Origin: Gemmatimonadales bacterium UBA4456
GTDB lineage: Bacteria > Gemmatimonadota > Gemmatimonadetes > Longimicrobiales > Gaopeijiaceae
Direction of reading: 5' to 3'
DNA length: 64,000 bases
Assembly (NCBI GenBank): GCA_002390225.1
Contig: DGOW01000050.1
Coordinates: 11,074 to 75,073, forward strand
Shown: positions 61,087 to 64,000 of the stretch, piece after piece
Layout: each line of letters begins with the position of its first letter
Numbering within the stretch: the stretch's first letter is position 1
Translations under genes and position numbers: made by a program
Notes under the pieces: generated by a model
What the model saw: the letters and a program-made list of their open reading frames with translations, nothing else
Database searches by the model: none
Told to the model about the DNA's origin: nothing

Positions 61087-61659
61087 ATGACGGAAGAACC
61101 ACAGAAGAACGAGACAGGCGCGTCGGTCCCCGAAGAGTCGGCCGAACCACGACGTGATTTCATAACGGGTGCGTCCGCGATTCTGGTTGGAGCCCTGGCC
61201 ACGCTCGCACCAATCGGTGCCGCCGTTGTGGCACTAATCGACCCGATTCGCAGGGTTTCATCAGCCAGCGACATGGTGCTCGTCGCACGGCGTGCCGCCG
61301 TGCCGGAAGATGGGTCACCCCGGAAGTTCACGGTGACCGCCGACCGGAAGGATGCCTGGGCGACGTACTCCGATACGCCCGTTGGCGCGGTCTATCTCCG
61401 CAGCGTAGGAGACGAGATCCGTGCCCTGAACGTCGTGTGCCCTCATGCGGGCTGTTTCGTCGGGGTTGCTCCCGATGATTCTCGATTTGCGTGCCCCTGT
61501 CATCGCAGCAGCTTCGATCTCGATGGCGTCGTGAATGATCCAGCGAGTCCGAGTCCACGCGACATGGATGCGCTCGAGGTCGAGGTCCGTAACGGGGACG
61601 AAGTCTGGGTCCGGTTCCAGAATTTCCTGCCTGGTCGTGAAGAAAAGACGCCCGTCTGA
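61087..61659 (+). CDS. Rieske iron-sulfur subunit of complex III (QcrA-type)
   Basis: 190 residues. R-R-D-F-I-T-G starts a Tat signal-anchor with one membrane helix. Ligands are Cys118 and His120, Cys136 and His139; Cys123 and Cys138 are placed for the disulfide of bc1/b6f proteins. It oxidises quinol at the Qo site. The gene shares one base with the cytochrome b gene. Confidence 0.92.
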   Translation: MTEEPQKNETGASVPEESAEPRRDFITGASAILVGALATLAPIGAAVVALIDPIRRVSSASDMVLVARRAAVPEDGSPRKFTVTADRKDAWATYSDTPVGAVYLRSVGDEIRALNVVCPHAGCFVGVAPDDSRFACPCHRSSFDLDGVVNDPASPSPRDMDALEVEVRNGDEVWVRFQNFLPGREEKTPV

Positions 61660-63452
61660 TGAGAGATCTTCTCGGCTGGCTCGACCACCGCACAGGATAC
61701 CGCGGGCTCCTCAGAAGTGTGCTCTACGAGCGCATTCCGGGTGGCGCCCGCTGGAGGTACATCTGGGGCAGCACGCTCATGTTCGCGATGGTGGTGCAGC
61801 TGATCACTGGCGTTGTGCTCTGGTCCGCCTACAGCGCGAATGCCCAGGGTGCGTGGGAAAGCGTCTGGTTCATTCAAAACCAGATGGCGGGTGGATGGCT
61901 GCTTCGCGGGATCCACCACTACATGGCCCAGGTCACGATCGTGCTTCTGGTGCTGCACATGATGCAGGTGCTGATCGACGGAGCATATCGAGCGCCGCGC
62001 GAGGTCAACTTCTGGTTCGGGCTCATCCTGCTTCAGCTCGTGCTGGGCCTCTCGCTCACGGGATACCTGCTGCCCTGGGACCAGAAGGGTTTCTGGGCTA
62101 CCAAGGTCGCAACGAGTATCGCGTCGATGACGCCGGTCGTTGGTCCGTCGCTTCAACAGCTGCTCGTGGGGGGCACGGAGTACGGCCACCTCACACTGAC
62201 GAGGTTCTTCGTTCTTCACGCGGGCGTGCTGCCTGCGGCTGTGGTGCTTCTCATTGTCGGGCACATCTACCTGTTCCGTCGCCACGGGGTGACGGTGCCG
62301 AAGAGCGCAAAGCCGAAGGAGGACGGGTACTTCTGGCCGGAGCAGGTGCTCAAGGACAGCGTCGCTTCCCTGATCGTCATGGCAACCGTGCTCGGTCTCG
62401 TGCTGTGGAGCGGTGGGGCCCATCTGGGCGCACCCGCAGACCCCGCTGAGCCGTACGCCGCCGCCCGTCCTGAGTGGTACTTCCTCTTCCTCTTTCAGTG
62501 GCTGAAGTACTTCCCAGCCGGCTGGGAGGTCGTGGGCGCGCAGGTAATCCCGGGTCTTGTGCTGGCCCTTGTCGCTGCGATGCCGCTCATCGGGCAATGG
62601 AAGTATGGCCACCGCTTCAACTTGGGTGTCGGAGCCGCCCTGCTGGGGGGCATCGCGATGCTCACCTGGCAGGCTCGAGTCGAGGATGCGGCTGATCTGG
62701 ATTTCATCTTAGCCAAGGCAGAGGCTGATGCTTTAGCGGAGCGAGCCAGCGATCTCGCCGCGTTGCCCCAGGGAATCCCCATTACGGGGGGCCTCGTCAT
62801 GCTTCGGGCTGACCCACTCACCCAGGGCCCGAGGATCTTCGAAGCGAACTGTTCGCAATGCCACCGCTTCGACGGTCACGACGGTCTGGGGGGGCAGCCG
62901 GACGACGCACCGTCCGCGTCAGACCTCGCGGGCTTCGGAAGCCGTGAATGGCTCGCGGGATTGCTCGACCCCGATCAGGTCGCTACGGAGACCTACTTCG
63001 GAGCGACGGCGCATGCGCGTGGGCGGATGGTCCGTTTTGTCCAGCGGGGCGTTGCTGGCTTCACCCCAGAGGTCCGAGCCGATCTCGAGAAGGTCATCAT
63101 GGCCGTATCGGCTGAAGCGGCCCTGCCCGGTCAGGCGTCAGTAGACGCAGATCACGCGGCGGAGATCGTGGAGGGGCGACAGTTGTTCAGCAGTGAGGCT
63201 ATCGACTGCGCACGCTGCCACACATTCCGTGATATATCTGACGGTGATGTAGGCCCTGTGCTGACCGGTTGGGGCTCACGTGAGTGGGTGCTCGGGATGC
63301 TTCACGATCCGTCTAGCGAGGCATACTACGGCGAAGACAACGATCGGATGCCATTATTTGGTGTCGACGAGCTTCTCACCGATGCGGAGATGGGCTTGGT
63401 GGCAGACTGGCTCCGGGGCGACTGGGCAGGCCAGCGCACCCCGGAACCGTAG
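61659..63452 (+). CDS. Cytochrome b fused to a diheme cytochrome c domain
   Basis: 597 residues. Residues 15-210 are the four-helix cytochrome b core with heme histidines (H-H-Y-M-A-Q, L-H-M-M, F-V-L-H-A-G and G-H-I-Y). A subunit-IV-like part carries P-E-W-Y (271-274) of the Qo site. After three more helices, a periplasmic domain has two c-type heme motifs, C-S-Q-C-H (398-402) and C-A-R-C-H (517-521). No separate cytochrome c1 is seen here. The fusion would pass electrons directly from the Rieske protein to the c hemes. Confidence 0.92.
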   Translation: MRDLLGWLDHRTGYRGLLRSVLYERIPGGARWRYIWGSTLMFAMVVQLITGVVLWSAYSANAQGAWESVWFIQNQMAGGWLLRGIHHYMAQVTIVLLVLHMMQVLIDGAYRAPREVNFWFGLILLQLVLGLSLTGYLLPWDQKGFWATKVATSIASMTPVVGPSLQQLLVGGTEYGHLTLTRFFVLHAGVLPAAVVLLIVGHIYLFRRHGVTVPKSAKPKEDGYFWPEQVLKDSVASLIVMATVLGLVLWSGGAHLGAPADPAEPYAAARPEWYFLFLFQWLKYFPAGWEVVGAQVIPGLVLALVAAMPLIGQWKYGHRFNLGVGAALLGGIAMLTWQARVEDAADLDFILAKAEADALAERASDLAALPQGIPITGGLVMLRADPLTQGPRIFEANCSQCHRFDGHDGLGGQPDDAPSASDLAGFGSREWLAGLLDPDQVATETYFGATAHARGRMVRFVQRGVAGFTPEVRADLEKVIMAVSAEAALPGQASVDADHAAEIVEGRQLFSSEAIDCARCHTFRDISDGDVGPVLTGWGSREWVLGMLHDPSSEAYYGEDNDRMPLFGVDELLTDAEMGLVADWLRGDWAGQRTPEP

Positions 63453-63471
63453 TCCACTTGGCAGCGACGCT

Positions 63472-63870
63472 CTAGTTGTTCAGAGCGCCCTCGACGATCC
63501 ACGCCTTGATGACCTCGAGCTCTGCTTCGGGCATTGGGTCGGAGTCCTCGGGCATGTCCCCGGACGCGATCATGTCGATGATCAGGCTTGCGTCCGCGTC
63601 ACCTACTTCGACGATCGTGCCGTAGTCCGATCCGGCCATGACACCTTCGTACGTGTCCAGCTTCAGCCCGAGCTCGGCGCTTGCCTCACTGTGGCACTCC
63701 CAGCAGTGCTTTTCGAGGATTGGCATGACCTCATTACCGAAGCTGACTTCTCTGGAAGCATCGATAGCGACGGTGTTCGTATCGGCCGGAGTGGTCCTGG
63801 CGGACTGCATGGCCAGGCCAATACCAGCGGAGACGGCCAGAGCAGCGATCAAGTCGGAGCGGAGGAGCAT
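63472..63870 (-). CDS. Secreted monoheme cytochrome c (planctomycete-type domain)
   Basis: 132 residues from the ATG at 63870, which starts the signal segment; a GAAGGG site lies upstream. One C-W-E-C-H heme site is followed by the E-A-S-A-E-L-G-L-K-L-D-T-Y-E-G pattern of the PSCyt1 family and an M-P-E-D heme-ligand region. It converges on the cytochrome b gene and could be its electron acceptor. The last 130 bases of the window (63871-64000) show no other gene. Confidence 0.85.
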   Translation of the reverse strand: MLLRSDLIAALAVSAGIGLAMQSARTTPADTNTVAIDASREVSFGNEVMPILEKHCWECHSEASAELGLKLDTYEGVMAGSDYGTIVEVGDADASLIIDMIASGDMPEDSDPMPEAELEVIKAWIVEGALNN

Positions 63871-64000
63871 GGAGCGTATCCCTTCGGCGGTTGAACGTCC
63901 GCCATTCATGTCTTGTGAACTCCGGTTTCTACCGACCTTGATCCGGTGCTGTTCCACGGATCAGGCCTGTCCGGAGGCGAACAGGTCCGTCGATATGTAG

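Noticed and set aside
61500..62612. 370-codon minus-strand ORF opposite cytochrome b
   Set aside because: His/Glu/Gln/Arg-rich mirror of membrane-helix codons; cytochrome b is unambiguous.

Overview
The window is GC-rich bacterial chromosome, tightly packed with short operons on both strands. No rRNA, tRNA, CRISPR array, IS element or phage gene was seen. Three things fit a Gemmatimonadota-like aerobic heterotroph best: the mix of secreted peptidases, DUF1028, orphan plug-domain proteins and Lut/Suf operons; a Rieske/cytochrome b unit with fused c-type hemes; and Ala/Arg/Val-rich proteins with many GTG/TTG starts. This assignment is an inference from gene content, not from a marker gene.

Layout. 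1-332: probable tail of an upstream gene and a terminator-like hairpin. 333-4738: a tricorn-type protease coupled to a class V aminotransferase. 4835-11541: ECF sigma factor, putative anti-sigma factor, YbjQ protein, PBP4-type carboxypeptidase, membrane M28 peptidase and PHP lipoprotein. 11691-16115: two lipoproteins, one an N-formylglutamate amidohydrolase-like protein, and a penicillin-acylase family enzyme. 16238-21737: a VOC-protein remnant followed by lutA-lutB-lutC, an APC permease and a two-subunit TPP decarboxylase in one tightly coupled operon. 21832-26883: a small RGG-repeat secreted protein, then a minus-strand M6 protease, lipoprotein and LVIVD protein. 27231-33534: complete suf Fe-S assembly operon (sufC-B-D, Rieske ferredoxin, sufS, sufU) and an alkylguanine-DNA alkyltransferase. 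33538-37029, minus: FAD oxidoreductase, zinc alcohol dehydrogenase, DUF2007 membrane protein. 37142-42544: secreted proteins, a serine hydrolase, a GCPII-like M28 peptidase and pterin dehydratase. 42560-44881, minus: apt, GNAT, M19 dipeptidase-like protein. 45092-47928: DASS transporter and thiolase. 48211-55167: thioesterase, NTF2-like protein, and a minus-strand molybdenum hydroxylase operon (4-hydroxybenzoyl-CoA-reductase type) with an embedded DUF1460 gene and a hydrolase. 55315-56390: bacilliredoxin with a clear promoter and terminator, then a pseudogene with two in-frame stops. 56527-60828, minus: DUF1028, cupin, M20 and M1 peptidases. 61087-63870: Rieske protein and cytochrome b-diheme c fusion (complex III), and a convergent secreted cytochrome.

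Together the genes suggest peptide scavenging (about a dozen peptidases or amidohydrolases, mostly exported), oxidation of small organic acids and probably aromatic or CoA-linked substrates, and aerobic respiration through an unusual complex III. The most promising new biology is the lutABC-permease-TPP decarboxylase operon and the DUF1460 gene, with its expected catalytic Cys replaced by His, locked inside a molybdenum hydroxylase operon.
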